Assembly: GCF_004114795.1 (NCBI RefSeq)
Contig: NZ_CP035311.1
Span: 2,604,001-2,668,000 of the forward strand
Source of the DNA: Janthinobacterium sp. 17J80-10
Lineage (GTDB): Bacteria; Pseudomonadota; Gammaproteobacteria; Burkholderiales; Burkholderiaceae_D
Reading direction: 5' to 3'
Length of the DNA stretch: 64,000 nucleotides
The notes under the pieces were generated by a model. It saw only the letters and a program-made list of their open reading frames with translations, was not told where the DNA came from and did no database searches. Below are positions 9,870-20,342 of this stretch, piece by piece (the stretch's first letter is position 1; each line of letters starts with the position of its first letter). The position numbers were made by a program, and so were the translations under genes.

Positions 9870-10592
9870 CTATCCGGCTTTCTGCATGCTGCTCTCCGCA
9901 CCACGTCCTTTTTCGTCCGTCGGCCTATCGTCCCGGTTCCCCGGAGGGACGCCTTCGAGTCCGTAACGCACAAATTTCATGTAGGTATCTGCAACAAAAT
10001 CCGGCAATTTCGGCGCACCGCCTTCCTCGTGCGTATAGTTGCGGGCAAGGTAATCACGTGCCGCCATCAGAATTTGCGCGATCACTTCCAGCTCGCGCGG
10101 CTCGTATCCGGGAAATTCGCCATTGGCGTGCGAGCGCAGCAGAAAACGCATGTAGTTATCAAACACGTTTTTCATGTGCGCCTCATGACCCTCAGGCGAA
10201 AAAAGATAAGCTTCGTTCAGGATGCGGAAAAATTTCGGCGCGATCTGCAGGAAGGAAAAGAAAGCATGAAATTGCTGTTCTTCCAGTTCTGCAAAGCTGT
10301 GCCCCCCTGTCAGCTTGCCCTTGACGTAAGTCAACAGGTTGCGACCGACTGCCGGCATCAGTTCGTCAAGGATTTCCTGGCGGGAGTCGAAATAATTGTA
10401 GAAAGTACCCTGCCCCACGCCTGCCTTCTGGGTAATCAGCGTGATCGAGGCATTGGCAAAACCCTTTTCGCCGACCACCTCGGCAGCCGCTTGCAGCAGC
10501 GCATCGCGCGTCTGCTCGGACTTTTCGATGCGACGCTTGCCGCGTGGTGCCTTGCCCGCCGCAACCGGCGGTTTTTTGTCCGGCATGTTCAT
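9870..10592 (-). CDS. TetR-family transcriptional regulator
   Basis: A 240-residue TetR-type repressor. After a basic N-terminal tail (GKRRIEKSEQTRD) comes the helix-turn-helix, residues about 30-75, with the GVGQGTFYNYF recognition helix. The rest is a helical ligand-binding part. The start ATG overlaps the E2 stop (ATGA), with AAGGAG seven bases upstream, so the two genes are translationally coupled. Sitting inside the operon, it very likely controls its own operon through the dyad at 14761-14790. The inducer is probably a pathway substrate or its CoA ester (inference). Confidence 0.92.
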   Translation of the reverse strand: MNMPDKKPPVAAGKAPRGKRRIEKSEQTRDALLQAAAEVVGEKGFANASITLITQKAGVGQGTFYNYFDSRQEILDELMPAVGRNLLTYVKGKLTGGHSFAELEEQQFHAFFSFLQIAPKFFRILNEAYLFSPEGHEAHMKNVFDNYMRFLLRSHANGEFPGYEPRELEVIAQILMAARDYLARNYTHEEGGAPKLPDFVADTYMKFVRYGLEGVPPGNRDDRPTDEKGRGAESSMQKAG

Positions 10593-11908
10593 TGCCGTGC
10601 TCCTTCTTTTGCTGCATGGCCAAGCAACATCTGCAATGGCTGTTCGATGTAATGGACGATACGGTTCAGGAAACGCAAGCCGGACACGCCATCCAGCAGC
10701 CGATGGTCGCCTGCCAGCACCAGTCCCATTTCCTGGGTCAGCGCCGGTCGTCCCTCGGCATCCGGGCGAAATTGCTTGCTGATGCTGCCCACGCCAAGAA
10801 TCATGGCCTGGCCGGGATTGATGATCGGCGTCATGAATTTGACATTGAACATGCCTGCATTGGAAACGGTAATCGCACCGCCTTGCATCTCCGGCACGCT
10901 CAGGGCCCCCGCACGCGCGCGCTCGACCAGGCGGCTGCTGGTCTGCGCCAGCGCGTTCAGGCTTAGCCTGCCCGCATCCCGCAGCACAGGCACAAACAAT
11001 CCCTTGTCGGTATTGACGGCGACGCCGACGTCCGCGCTGTGAAACCGCAGGATATCGCCATCCGACCACACCGCATTGGCGTCAGGCAGGTCGACCAGGG
11101 CGCGGCCGACTGCCGCCAGCACGAAATGATTGATAGTCAGGCGTACTGCCGGATCGCTGCCATTAATCTCGGCGCGCAACGCCAGGAGCTTTGTCACTTC
11201 CGCCTCGACCGCGAGATAAAAATGCGGCACCTGCTGTTTGACCGCGACGAGGCGGCGCGCTGTTGCCGCCTGCACCAGGCCTGGCTTGATGCGTTCGACC
11301 GCACCGGTTGCTGTTTCATCGGCGGGCATTGCGCCGGGTGCTGCTGCAGGCACGGACGCGGCTGTCGCGGCGGCAGTCGCTACCGTTGCAACTGCCGCCT
11401 CGCGCGCCTGCAGGTAATCCCGCACGTCCTGCGCGCGCACCGCATTGCGCGGGCCGGTACCCGCCACGGCAGCGAGGTCGACATTGTCCATTGCGGCAAG
11501 CCGCCGCGCCATCGGCGAGGAACGTATGCGCAGCGCCACTCCGGCCGGAGGCGTCATTGCGGCATTGGCATACGCCTGTGCCACCGGCATCGCGGCAGTA
11601 GGCGGCGGCGCCAGTTGCACGGCAGCTGCAGGCGCAGGTGCGATGGCTGCCCCGGACTCTTCGCCGGCGGCGCCGTCATCCCACCAGCCAATGACTTCGC
11701 CCACAGTCAACGTCTGTCCGATCACGGCAACGGCCTCGGCCAGCACACCGTCGGCCTCAGCCGGAATTTCGTTGGCGACCTTGTCGGTTTCCACCACAAA
11801 CAATGTTTCACCCGCCTTGAAGGAAGCACCGGGCTTGACGGACCATTCGGCGATCACGCCTTCCGTCATGGTGAGCCCCAGTTTCGGCATCAGTAACTTG
11901 CGTTTCAT
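10589..11908 (-). CDS. Dihydrolipoyl acyltransferase (E2) of a 2-oxo acid/acetoin-type dehydrogenase
   Basis: The 439-residue core subunit that takes the acyl group from E1 on a lipoyl arm and passes it to CoA. There is one lipoyl domain (1-78) with Lys43 in ETDKVANE, then an Ala/Pro linker, a peripheral subunit-binding domain (about 128-168, SSPMARRLA), and a catalytic domain ending in GDHRLLDG with the active-site histidine. A single lipoyl domain and short length fit the acetoin or branched-chain type. It follows E1 beta by 24 bases. No E3 gene (dihydrolipoyl dehydrogenase) is present in the operon, so a housekeeping E3 must serve. Confidence 0.92.
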   Translation of the reverse strand: MKRKLLMPKLGLTMTEGVIAEWSVKPGASFKAGETLFVVETDKVANEIPAEADGVLAEAVAVIGQTLTVGEVIGWWDDGAAGEESGAAIAPAPAAAVQLAPPPTAAMPVAQAYANAAMTPPAGVALRIRSSPMARRLAAMDNVDLAAVAGTGPRNAVRAQDVRDYLQAREAAVATVATAAATAASVPAAAPGAMPADETATGAVERIKPGLVQAATARRLVAVKQQVPHFYLAVEAEVTKLLALRAEINGSDPAVRLTINHFVLAAVGRALVDLPDANAVWSDGDILRFHSADVGVAVNTDKGLFVPVLRDAGRLSLNALAQTSSRLVERARAGALSVPEMQGGAITVSNAGMFNVKFMTPIINPGQAMILGVGSISKQFRPDAEGRPALTQEMGLVLAGDHRLLDGVSGLRFLNRIVHYIEQPLQMLLGHAAKEGARQ

Positions 11909-11932
11909 CGGGTTTCCTGAAATTAAATTGCG

Positions 11933-12916
11933 TTACTGGCGTCCGCCCGCCATCGCCGCACGCACCGCGTCGGCAATGTCGGCAGGCTTGATCACGTACT
12001 GGGCTTCAAGCGATGTCGCAAATGGCACCGGCATGAAGGGGGAACCGACACGCATGACCGGGGCATCCAGTTCATAAAAGACGTTTTCGGTAATGCTGGC
12101 GGCGATTTCCGCGCCACAGCCGTACGATTTGACCGCCTCGTGCACTACCACTACGCGATGCGTGCGGGTGACGGACTCGTACACGGTCGCCTCGTCCCAG
12201 GGCTGCAGCGAGCGCAAGTCGATCACCTCAATGTCGATATTCTCGGCCTCCAGCTGCTTTGCCACCTGCAGCGCGGTGTGCACGGTACTGCCATAAGTAA
12301 CGATGGTGACGTCGCGTCCCGGGCGCACGATACTGGCCTTACCAATGGGTGCAACAACCGTGGCATCGAACTCGCCGCGCTTGCCATACATGGCCTTGTG
12401 CTCGATGAACACCACCGGATCCGGATCGTCGATGGCCGCACGCAGCAGGCTATAGGCATCCTGGGGATTCGACGGGCACACCACCTTCAGCCCCGGCACA
12501 TGGGCGAACCAGGCTTCCAGGCATTGCGAATGCTGGGGGCCGGCGTTGAGCCCGCCGCCGTGCGGCGTGCGCAACACCATCGGCACATTGAATTGTCCGC
12601 CGAACATGAACCTGGCCTTGGCCGCCTGGTTCACCATCGCATCCATCGCCAGGGTAACGAAATCCATGAACATGATTTCGACCACAGGCTTCAGCCCCGT
12701 CATGGCAGCACCCACGGCTGCCGAAACGATGGTCGATTCGGAAATCGGCGTATCGATCACCCGGCGTGCGCCGAACTTGTCCAGCAAGCCGCGCGTCGCC
12801 TTGAAGGACCCGCCCGCGCGCGCGACATCCTCGCCCATCACGATCACGCTTTCGTCAGCCGCCATGCCATCCTGCAGCGCCCGATTGATCGCTTCCATAT
12901 AACGAATTTCAGCCAT
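11933..12916 (-). CDS. TPP-dependent dehydrogenase E1 beta subunit
   Basis: A 327-residue transketolase-like beta subunit. It pairs with E1 alpha to decarboxylate a 2-oxo acid or to cleave an acyloin such as acetoin, using thiamine diphosphate. The N-terminal MGEDVARAGG, the TPISE motif and the FMDFVTLAMDAMVNQAAK stretch are family hallmarks; the C-terminal transketolase domain includes HEAVKSYGCGAEIAA. It begins only three bases after the E1 alpha stop, so the two are almost certainly co-translated in equal amounts. The sequence does not let me choose between acetoin, pyruvate and branched-chain substrates. Confidence 0.92.
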   Translation of the reverse strand: MAEIRYMEAINRALQDGMAADESVIVMGEDVARAGGSFKATRGLLDKFGARRVIDTPISESTIVSAAVGAAMTGLKPVVEIMFMDFVTLAMDAMVNQAAKARFMFGGQFNVPMVLRTPHGGGLNAGPQHSQCLEAWFAHVPGLKVVCPSNPQDAYSLLRAAIDDPDPVVFIEHKAMYGKRGEFDATVVAPIGKASIVRPGRDVTIVTYGSTVHTALQVAKQLEAENIDIEVIDLRSLQPWDEATVYESVTRTHRVVVVHEAVKSYGCGAEIAASITENVFYELDAPVMRVGSPFMPVPFATSLEAQYVIKPADIADAVRAAMAGGRQ

Positions 12917-12919
12917 TTC

Positions 12920-13894
12920 TTATCCTTGTGCCGCAGTGGCCGTATAGACATCCGCAAAAGCCTGCGCAAAATCCGGCTGCCTGTCAGCACGGCCGGCAAG
13001 CACCGATGCCGCCACCTGGGCCTCTACTTCGGCGTCGATGCCATCCATGACTGCCGCCGCCACGCCGCGCTGTTCGATCAGGGCGCGGGCGCACCTGAGC
13101 GGGTCGAGGCCATCCGCCGCCGTCAATTCCTCGGCGTTGCGGTATTTCTGCGAGTCGCCCTCGAAGTGGCCGCGTATCCGGTGCGTCTTGCACTCGAGAA
13201 TGCGCGGTCCGCCGGTGCGCGCCTGGCCCGCCAGTTCCTGCGCTGCCATTGCCACGTCGTCGACATTGTTGCCGTCCACCAGCACATGCGGAATGCCGAA
13301 GGCACGGCCGAGATCGCCCAGCGCTGCGACAAACTGCTCGCTGGTCGGGGAAAATTCCGACCACCCATTGTTTTCGCAGACGAACAGGATCGGCAGCTTC
13401 CACAATGCCGCCATGTTCAGGCTTTCATGCAGCACGCCTTCGGCCATGGCGCCATCACCGAAGAACACGGCGGCCACGCCGCCGGTACCGCGGACCGAAT
13501 GGGCCAGCGCGCTCCCCAGGGCAACCGGAATGCCGGCGCCGACGATGCCATTGGCGCCGAGGATGCCCTTGCTCCTGTCGGCCACATGCATGGAGCCGCC
13601 GCGGCCGCGGCAAATGCCGCCGTCCTTGCCCATCAATTCCTTGAAGAACAGGTCGATATCCATGCCGCGCGCGATCACATGCCCGTGACCGCGATGGTTG
13701 GTCGCCACGGTATCGCGCTCTTCCAGCGCGGACATCACGCCGGCAGCTACTGCCTCCTGGCCAATGCTCAGATGGATAAAGCCGGGAATTTCGCTATCGG
13801 CAAACAACTTGATCAGGCTGCTTTCCGCAGTCCGGATCAGACGCATGGTCCGGTAAAGAGACAGCAGGGACTGGCTGTCAGTATTTTTTTTCAT
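12920..13894 (-). CDS. TPP-dependent dehydrogenase E1 alpha subunit
   Basis: A 324-residue E1 alpha subunit. The thiamine diphosphate motif is seen as GDGAMAEG (146-153) through ENNGW (174-178). The conserved HRGHGH (68-73) binds cofactor, and GRGGSMH (98-104) is the regulatory loop region typical of pyruvate and acetoin dehydrogenases. The short length (pyruvate dehydrogenase alphas are often longer) resembles AcoA of acetoin dehydrogenase, but AcoX and AcoR partners are absent. It is the second gene of the operon, 59 bases after the first SDR. Confidence 0.92.
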   Translation of the reverse strand: MKKNTDSQSLLSLYRTMRLIRTAESSLIKLFADSEIPGFIHLSIGQEAVAAGVMSALEERDTVATNHRGHGHVIARGMDIDLFFKELMGKDGGICRGRGGSMHVADRSKGILGANGIVGAGIPVALGSALAHSVRGTGGVAAVFFGDGAMAEGVLHESLNMAALWKLPILFVCENNGWSEFSPTSEQFVAALGDLGRAFGIPHVLVDGNNVDDVAMAAQELAGQARTGGPRILECKTHRIRGHFEGDSQKYRNAEELTAADGLDPLRCARALIEQRGVAAAVMDGIDAEVEAQVAASVLAGRADRQPDFAQAFADVYTATAAQG

Positions 13895-13953
13895 TGGCTT
13901 GGAAAGCTTGCGCTTTGCTTTTGATTTTCATTCGAAAAGTGTTCAGGCAGCCG

Positions 13954-14733
13954 TCATGCCGGCTGCCGCAAACCACCGTACATGTCCCAGCTGCAGCCGA
14001 CCAGCCAGCCGCCATCCACGGGCAAATTGACGCCGGTAATGGCACTGGCGCGTTGCGACAGCAGGAAGCTCACCGCATCGGCCACCTGGGACGGCAGCAC
14101 TAGCTGACCCAGCGGTGTATTCTGGATTGCGCCGCTGACTTCGCGCTCGCCCCGATCGATCGCTTCCTGCAGCATGGGCGTGAGCGTGTAACCGGGCGCC
14201 ACGGCGTTGACGCGGATGCCGGATGGCCCCCATTCCGCCGCCAGGCATTGCGTCATGCTGATCACCGCAGCCTTGGCCGGCGCGTAGGAGTGCAGCGGCA
14301 TGGAACGCGATCCGGCGACGGACGAGATGTTGACGATGGCGCCGCGCTTGCGGGCGCGCATGCCTTCGGAAAACGCCAGGGCCGCGATATAGGAACCGCG
14401 AAAATCGATGCTTTGCACCCGGTCCCACTGCGCCACATCGAACTGTTCTGGCGGCAGCGGCGGCTGGGTAATGCCGGCGCTGTTGACGAGGCCATACACC
14501 GGGCCGGCTTCGCGCTCGATCTGGCGTGCCAGCGCGCGAATGCTTTGCTCATCGGTAGCATCAAAAGCAAAGGCCATGGCACCGATGCGCGCAGCAACGT
14601 CCCGCGCCAAATCAATCTGGACATCGGCAAGCACCACCCGATACCCGTCGTTGACCAGCAATTCGGCACAACTCGCGCCAATGCCGCTTGCCCCGCCGGT
14701 GATGACGACGATCGGATTGTCCGCTCCGGGCAT
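13954..14733 (-). CDS. SDR-family oxidoreductase, first gene of the catabolic operon
   Basis: A 259-residue short-chain dehydrogenase. The coenzyme loop TGGASGIGAS lies at 13-22, an NNAG-like NSAG follows at about 87-90, and the catalytic residues are in SSVAGSRSMPLHSYAPAK (Ser, Tyr, Lys). The acidic residue after the second strand (LADVQ) suggests NAD rather than NADP. GGAGA six bases upstream supports the ATG at 14733. As the promoter-proximal gene it probably performs the first oxidation of the substrate, for example an alcohol or diol to the ketone used by E1. The substrate is inferred from context only. Confidence 0.9.
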   Translation of the reverse strand: MPGADNPIVVITGGASGIGASCAELLVNDGYRVVLADVQIDLARDVAARIGAMAFAFDATDEQSIRALARQIEREAGPVYGLVNSAGITQPPLPPEQFDVAQWDRVQSIDFRGSYIAALAFSEGMRARKRGAIVNISSVAGSRSMPLHSYAPAKAAVISMTQCLAAEWGPSGIRVNAVAPGYTLTPMLQEAIDRGEREVSGAIQNTPLGQLVLPSQVADAVSFLLSQRASAITGVNLPVDGGWLVGCSWDMYGGLRQPA

Positions 14734-14760
14734 ATCATGTCTCCATTGTTTTGATTATTT

Positions 14761-14790
14761 ACGAATTACGAATCGCGATTCATAATTCGT
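14761..14790. promoter_or_regulatory. Operator-like 30-bp dyad, probable TetR site
   Basis: The left arm ACGAATTACGAATCG (14761-14775) and the reverse complement of the right arm (14776-14790) match at 14 of 15 positions. The dyad directly abuts the -10 box of the promoter at 14791-14819 and so covers the expected transcription start. Each arm also contains a tandem near-repeat of ACGAAT. This is what a TetR repressor site looks like, and the operon encodes one TetR protein. Confidence 0.8.
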
Positions 14791-14819
14791 AATATAGGTC
14801 GATAGCCCGGACATGTCAA
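14791..14819 (-). promoter_or_regulatory. Sigma-70 promoter of the nine-gene operon
   Basis: On the minus strand a perfect -35 TTGACA (14814-14819), a 17-base spacer and -10 TATATT (14791-14796). It lies about 60 bases before the first SDR start codon. Confidence 0.82.
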
Positions 14820-14831
14820 GAAGGATCCGCA

Positions 14832-14868
14832 AGAAAAAACCGGCATTTCCAGAGGAAAATGCCGGTTT
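14832..14868 (-). terminator. Intrinsic terminator after rarA
   Basis: The stem CCGGCATTT-CC pairs with GGAAAATGCCGG (one bulge), followed on the minus strand by six T. It lies 43 bases after the rarA stop and insulates the downstream catabolic operon. Confidence 0.88.
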
Positions 14869-14910
14869 CGATCGGGCTGATAAGAATCTGACAAGCTGGG
14901 GGTGCCGACG

Positions 14911-16206
14911 CTATTTTCGGTCCTTTTTCCTCGCCGCCTCGTCTAATGACTTCAGCCACGCCAGCTTCTCGCCGATCTTGCCTTCCATGCCGCGCGGCAC
15001 CGGGCGATACCAGTGTGGCTCGGCCATGCCGTCCGGCAGATAAGTCTCCCCTGCCGCATACGCATCCGGCTCGTCATGGGCATAGCGGTATAGCTTGCCG
15101 TAACCCAGTTCTTTCATCAGCTTGGTCGGCGCATTGCGCAAATGTTCCGGCACGCCGCGCGACTTGTCCTTGGCGACGAAGGCGCGCGCCGCATTGTAGG
15201 CGTTGTACACCGCGTTCGATTTGGCCGCGCACGCCAGGAAAATGACCGCTTCGGCCAGCGCCAGCTCGCCTTCGGGCGAGCCGAGCCGTTCATACGTTTC
15301 GGCGGCGTCCAGCGTGATGCGCAGCGCGCGCGGATCAGCCAGGCCGATATCCTCGGTGGCCATGCGCACCAGGCGGCGCGACAGGTAGCGCGGATCGGTG
15401 CCGCCGTCGAGCATGCGCACCAGCCAGTACAGGGCAGCATCCGGATTGGAGCCGCGCACCGACTTGTGCAGTGCCGAGATCTGGTCGTAAAAGGCGTCGC
15501 CACCCTTGTCGAAGCGCCGCAGGGCGTCCCCCAGGCATTCAGCCAGCAGGGCCTTGTCAACCCAATCCTGTTCCTTGGCCGCCGCGGCACGGGCAACGAT
15601 TTCGAGGTTGTTCAACAGCTTTCTGCCATCGCCATCGCCGCTGGCAACCAGCATGGCCTTGGCCTCGGGCTCGAAATCCAGGCCTTCAAGCGCCTCGATG
15701 CAGGCACGGTCCACCAGCGCCTCGAGGTCATCCTCGGTCAGCGACTTCAGCACGTAGACGGCGGCACGCGACAGCAAGGCGCTGTTGACTTCAAAGGAAG
15801 GGTTTTCGGTCGTGGCGCCGATGAAGGTAAACAAGCCGCTTTCCACATGCGGCAGGAAGGCATCCTGTTGGCTCTTGTTGAAGCGGTGCACCTCGTCGAC
15901 AAACAGGATGGTGCGGCGGCCGGAATTGGCGCGCACGATTTGCGCCCGTTCGACTGCCTCACGGATTTCCTTGACGCCCGAGAGTACTGCGGACAGCGCA
16001 ATGAATTCGGCATTGAAGCTTTGCGCCATGAGGCGCGCCAGCGTGGTCTTGCCCACGCCCGGCGGCCCCCACAGGATCATGGAATGCGGCTCGCCCGATT
16101 CGAAAGCCACCCGCAGCGGCTTGCCGGAACCGAGCAGGTGCTGCTGGCCGATGACTTCTTCCAGGGATTGCGGACGCAGGCGCTCCGCGAGTGGTGCGGC
16201 AGCCAT
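14911..16206 (-). CDS. rarA: Replication-associated recombination protein RarA (MgsA)
   Basis: A 431-residue AAA+ ATPase related to clamp loaders that acts at stalled replication forks. Walker A is GPPGVGKTT (47-55), Walker B FVDEVHRF near 103, followed by an SSB/tetramerisation region with the C-terminal MgsA domain (YRYAHDEPDAYAAGETYLP). Length is normal. It starts directly after the lolA stop, and is probably transcribed with ftsK and lolA. A strong terminator follows. Confidence 0.97.
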   Translation of the reverse strand: MAAAPLAERLRPQSLEEVIGQQHLLGSGKPLRVAFESGEPHSMILWGPPGVGKTTLARLMAQSFNAEFIALSAVLSGVKEIREAVERAQIVRANSGRRTILFVDEVHRFNKSQQDAFLPHVESGLFTFIGATTENPSFEVNSALLSRAAVYVLKSLTEDDLEALVDRACIEALEGLDFEPEAKAMLVASGDGDGRKLLNNLEIVARAAAAKEQDWVDKALLAECLGDALRRFDKGGDAFYDQISALHKSVRGSNPDAALYWLVRMLDGGTDPRYLSRRLVRMATEDIGLADPRALRITLDAAETYERLGSPEGELALAEAVIFLACAAKSNAVYNAYNAARAFVAKDKSRGVPEHLRNAPTKLMKELGYGKLYRYAHDEPDAYAAGETYLPDGMAEPHWYRPVPRGMEGKIGEKLAWLKSLDEAARKKDRK

Positions 16207-16884
16207 CTACTGCTCAAAAACGTCGGCGCCCTTCGGCACCGTGAACTTGAACTGACCAGCCTTCATCGGCGGATTTTTTTCGAATTTCTTGAAGGTCAAC
16301 AGCGATACCTGGCCAAAGGAATCGCGCAATTCCATTGCCTGCGGTACGCCATCCTTCAAGCCAATCCCGATCTGGTCGAAGGTCGTGTCGCGCGCCATGG
16401 GCGTGGCCTGCAGCCACTCGAGGCCATCCTTGCTGCCGGCGTCTTTCAGGATGAAATTCTTTTCCAGGTCATTGCTGCCGAACAGGATCGCCGCCGGCGA
16501 AGAACCCAGCGCATTGCCGAGCTTGCGCACCGTGACCTGGTTCAGGTCCTTGTCATAGATATAAAGCTTCTCGCCATCGGCCTGCAGCAATTGCTCATAC
16601 GGCTTTTCATACAGCCAGACGAACTTGCCGGGACGGGCAAAGGTGAAGCTGCCGGTCGATTCCTTCGATACCATGGGCTTGCCATCCTTGCCAGCCTTCA
16701 CCAGGCGCTGGGAAAATTCGCCTTGCGCAGACTTGGTAGTGGCAACAAAGGTCTTGAACTGCTCCAGTGCCGACGCTGCCGCCACACCAGGCAGCATGGC
16801 GACTGCCGCTGCGCCAGCGCATAGCAGCGCGCGCAACGCACCGAAGGCACGGTCGGGTGTGCGCATATGTTGCATCGATTTCAA
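16207..16884 (-). CDS. lolA: Outer-membrane lipoprotein carrier protein LolA
   Basis: A 225-residue periplasmic chaperone that takes lipoproteins from the LolCDE complex and hands them to LolB at the outer membrane. A signal peptide covers about residues 1-37 (ending VAAA before SA), followed by the hydrophobic half-barrel with conserved [13 protein letters not shown]. The open frame begins with TTG at 16884, with AGGA six bases upstream; ATG codons at 16875 and 16866 are alternatives. It lies eight bases after ftsK, the common proteobacterial order. Confidence 0.95.
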   Translation of the reverse strand: MKSMQHMRTPDRAFGALRALLCAGAAAVAMLPGVAAASALEQFKTFVATTKSAQGEFSQRLVKAGKDGKPMVSKESTGSFTFARPGKFVWLYEKPYEQLLQADGEKLYIYDKDLNQVTVRKLGNALGSSPAAILFGSNDLEKNFILKDAGSKDGLEWLQATPMARDTTFDQIGIGLKDGVPQAMELRDSFGQVSLLTFKKFEKNPPMKAGQFKFTVPKGADVFEQ

Positions 16885-16892
16885 AATGTTTC

Positions 16893-19229
16893 CTATTCGC
16901 TCGTATTACCTGCAGGCACCAGAATTTCCCGGTTGCCATTGGATTGCATGGTTGACACCATGCCGCTCTGCTCCATCTGTTCGAGCAGGCGTGCAGCCCG
17001 ATTGTAGCCGATGCGCAGGTGACGCTGCACGAGCGAGATCGAAGCGCGGCGATGTTTCAGGACCACGGCGACGGCCTGGTCATACAGCGCATCGGCTTCA
17101 CCGCCGCCGGCACCCTCGCCGCCCAGCGCGCCGCCCTCGCCGCCTTCTTCCAGCGCCCCGCCTTCGAGGATGCCTTCGATGTAGTTGGGTTCGCCCTGTG
17201 CCTTCAGGTGGGTGACCACGCGGTGCACTTCCTCATCCGAGACAAAGGCGCCGTGCACGCGGATCGGCAGGCCGGTTCCCGGCGGCATGTAGAGCATGTC
17301 GCCCATGCCGAGCAAGGCTTCGGCGCCCATCTGGTCGAGAATGGTGCGCGAATCGATCTTGCTGCTGACCTGGAAAGCGATGCGGGTCGGGATATTCGCC
17401 TTGATCAGGCCGGTAATGACGTCCACCGAGGGCCTTTGCGTTGCCAGGATCAGGTGAATGCCGGCGGCGCGCGCCTTTTGCGCGATGCGGGCGATCAGCT
17501 CTTCCACCTTCTTGCCCACCACCATCATCAGGTCGGCCAGTTCGTCGATGATGATGACGATGGTCGGCAGTTTTTCCAGCGGCTCGGGCGCGTCCGGCGT
17601 CAGGCTGAAGGGATTCGGGATTTTTTCTTCCTTCTTGTCCGCGTCGGCGATCTTGTTGTTATAGCCGGCCAGGTTGCGCACGCCAAGTTTGCTCATGAGC
17701 TTGTAGCGCCGCTCCATCTCGCCCACCGCCCAGTTCAGCGCATGGCCGGCCTGGCGCATGTCGGTGACGACCGGCGCCAGCAAGTGCGGAATGCCTTCAT
17801 ACACCGACATTTCCAGCATCTTGGGATCGATCAGGATCAGGCGCACATTGTTTGGATCGGCCTTGTAGAGCAGCGACAGGATGGTGGCATTGATGCCCAC
17901 CGACTTGCCCGAACCGGTCGTGCCCGCCACCAGCAGGTGCGGCATCTTGGCCAGGTCTGCCGTGACCGGATTGCCGGCGATATCCTTGCCGAGCGCCACC
18001 GTCAGGCTGGATGTGCTGTCGTTGTAGACCTTGGAGCCGAGGATCTCGGTCAGGCGCACGATCTGGCGCTTTGGGTTGGGCAACTCCAGCCCCATGTAAT
18101 TCTTGCCCGGGATGGTTTCGACCACGCGGATCGAAGTCAGCGACAGCGAACGCGCCAGATCCCGCGCCAGGTTGACGATCTGGCTACCTTTGACGCCCGT
18201 GGCCGGCTCGATTTCATAGCGGGTGATCACGGGGCCCGGATAGGCCGCCACCACCTTGGCATCGACGCCGAAATCGGATAGCTTTTTCTCGATCAGGCGG
18301 CTGGTGAACTCCAGCGTCTCGACACTGACGGTTTCCTGCGACGGCGGCGCATCATCCAGCAACGACAGCGGCGGCAGGTTGGTGTCGCTCAGGTCGGCAA
18401 ACAGCGATACCTGTTTTTCCTTTTCTACCCGTTCCGACTTCGGCACCGCGACCACTTGCGGTTCGATGCGGATCGGCGGCGCCACATCGATTTTCGCGCG
18501 CTCCTGCACCACGGCCACTTCCCGCTTGACTGCAGCTTCGTGGCCCAGCTTGCGGTCTTCACGAACGGCATTGAGTTTGCGGATCGCGGCAATCGTCCAT
18601 TCGATGCCGGCGCCAATCTTTTCCGCCACCGTCAGCCATGAAACCTGGAACAACAGGCTGAAACCGATGCCGAATACGAGCAGCAGCAGCAAGGTTGCGC
18701 CGGTAAAACCGAAGGCATTGTAGGCGGCGGCGCCAAACACTTCGCCCAGCACGCCGCCGGGCGCGCGCGGCAAGGCGGCCTTGAGGGAGTGCATGCGCAG
18801 GTATTCGATCGCCACGCTGCCGGAAATCAGCAGCACGAAGCCGATCGCGCGCACCCAGCCCTCATGGCGCGGCACCGCTTCCGGCTCCTGGCGCAGGAGG
18901 AAACGCAGCGACAGCCGGCGGTATCCGCTCCATACGGTCCACAGGACCAGCACGATCCACCACCAGGCAGACATGCCGAACACGAACAGCATCACGTCAG
19001 CCAGCCAGGCGCCGGCGTGCCCTCCCCAGTTATGCAGGCGCGTCACTGCATTGGCGTGCGACCAGCCCGGGTCAACGCGGGAATAACTGGACAGGATCAT
19101 GACCAGGTATACCGCCAGTCCGGACAAGCCGATCCAGCGCGCTTCGGACAGCAGGCGTACCAGCCGGCTGGGTTCTTCAGGCTCGGCGGGGGCGGAATTG
19201 CGGGTGTAGGCTTGGGCGGTTCTCGTCAT
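16893..19229 (-). CDS. ftsK: DNA translocase FtsK
   Basis: A 778-residue motor that pumps chromosome termini through the closing septum and activates XerCD at dif. Four membrane helices lie at about 33-48, 76-100, 126-142 and 174-197. A short linker (about 220-300) leads to the alpha/beta motor with Walker A GTTGSGKS (436-443) and Walker B near [12 protein letters not shown]. The C-terminal gamma winged-helix domain (about 715-775, [22 protein letters not shown]) reads the KOPS polarity sequences. The linker is short compared with E. coli FtsK. It is divergent from trxB. Confidence 0.97.
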   Translation of the reverse strand: MTRTAQAYTRNSAPAEPEEPSRLVRLLSEARWIGLSGLAVYLVMILSSYSRVDPGWSHANAVTRLHNWGGHAGAWLADVMLFVFGMSAWWWIVLVLWTVWSGYRRLSLRFLLRQEPEAVPRHEGWVRAIGFVLLISGSVAIEYLRMHSLKAALPRAPGGVLGEVFGAAAYNAFGFTGATLLLLLVFGIGFSLLFQVSWLTVAEKIGAGIEWTIAAIRKLNAVREDRKLGHEAAVKREVAVVQERAKIDVAPPIRIEPQVVAVPKSERVEKEKQVSLFADLSDTNLPPLSLLDDAPPSQETVSVETLEFTSRLIEKKLSDFGVDAKVVAAYPGPVITRYEIEPATGVKGSQIVNLARDLARSLSLTSIRVVETIPGKNYMGLELPNPKRQIVRLTEILGSKVYNDSTSSLTVALGKDIAGNPVTADLAKMPHLLVAGTTGSGKSVGINATILSLLYKADPNNVRLILIDPKMLEMSVYEGIPHLLAPVVTDMRQAGHALNWAVGEMERRYKLMSKLGVRNLAGYNNKIADADKKEEKIPNPFSLTPDAPEPLEKLPTIVIIIDELADLMMVVGKKVEELIARIAQKARAAGIHLILATQRPSVDVITGLIKANIPTRIAFQVSSKIDSRTILDQMGAEALLGMGDMLYMPPGTGLPIRVHGAFVSDEEVHRVVTHLKAQGEPNYIEGILEGGALEEGGEGGALGGEGAGGGEADALYDQAVAVVLKHRRASISLVQRHLRIGYNRAARLLEQMEQSGMVSTMQSNGNREILVPAGNTSE

Positions 19230-19341
19230 AAATCAGCTTGCGGTCGCATCGACTATAATCTTGCTTAGTTTACCTTGCGCAAGGCGGAATAATCCGGCCA
19301 TGTGGAAATTTTGCACTGCTTGCGCGCGCATTTATCTATAA

Positions 19342-20322
<981 letters not shown>

Positions 20323-20342
20323 ATCTTGCAAGGTGAACCGCA

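Noticed and set aside
9842-9973. N-terminal extension of the binding protein
   Set aside because: It would put a 44-residue Arg-rich stretch before the signal peptide and overlap the TetR gene; GGAG supports the internal ATG at 9841.
10593-11069. N-terminal extension of the TetR protein
   Set aside because: It is the E2 gene read in another frame; the coupled ATGA start with AAGGAG is clear.
12140-13924. Long plus-strand open frame of about 590 codons
   Set aside because: It lies wholly over the E1 alpha and E1 beta genes in antisense, has no domain motifs, and reflects the high-GC codon pattern.
15142-16824. 560-codon plus-strand open frame
   Set aside because: Antisense to rarA and lolA; no motif or ribosome site.
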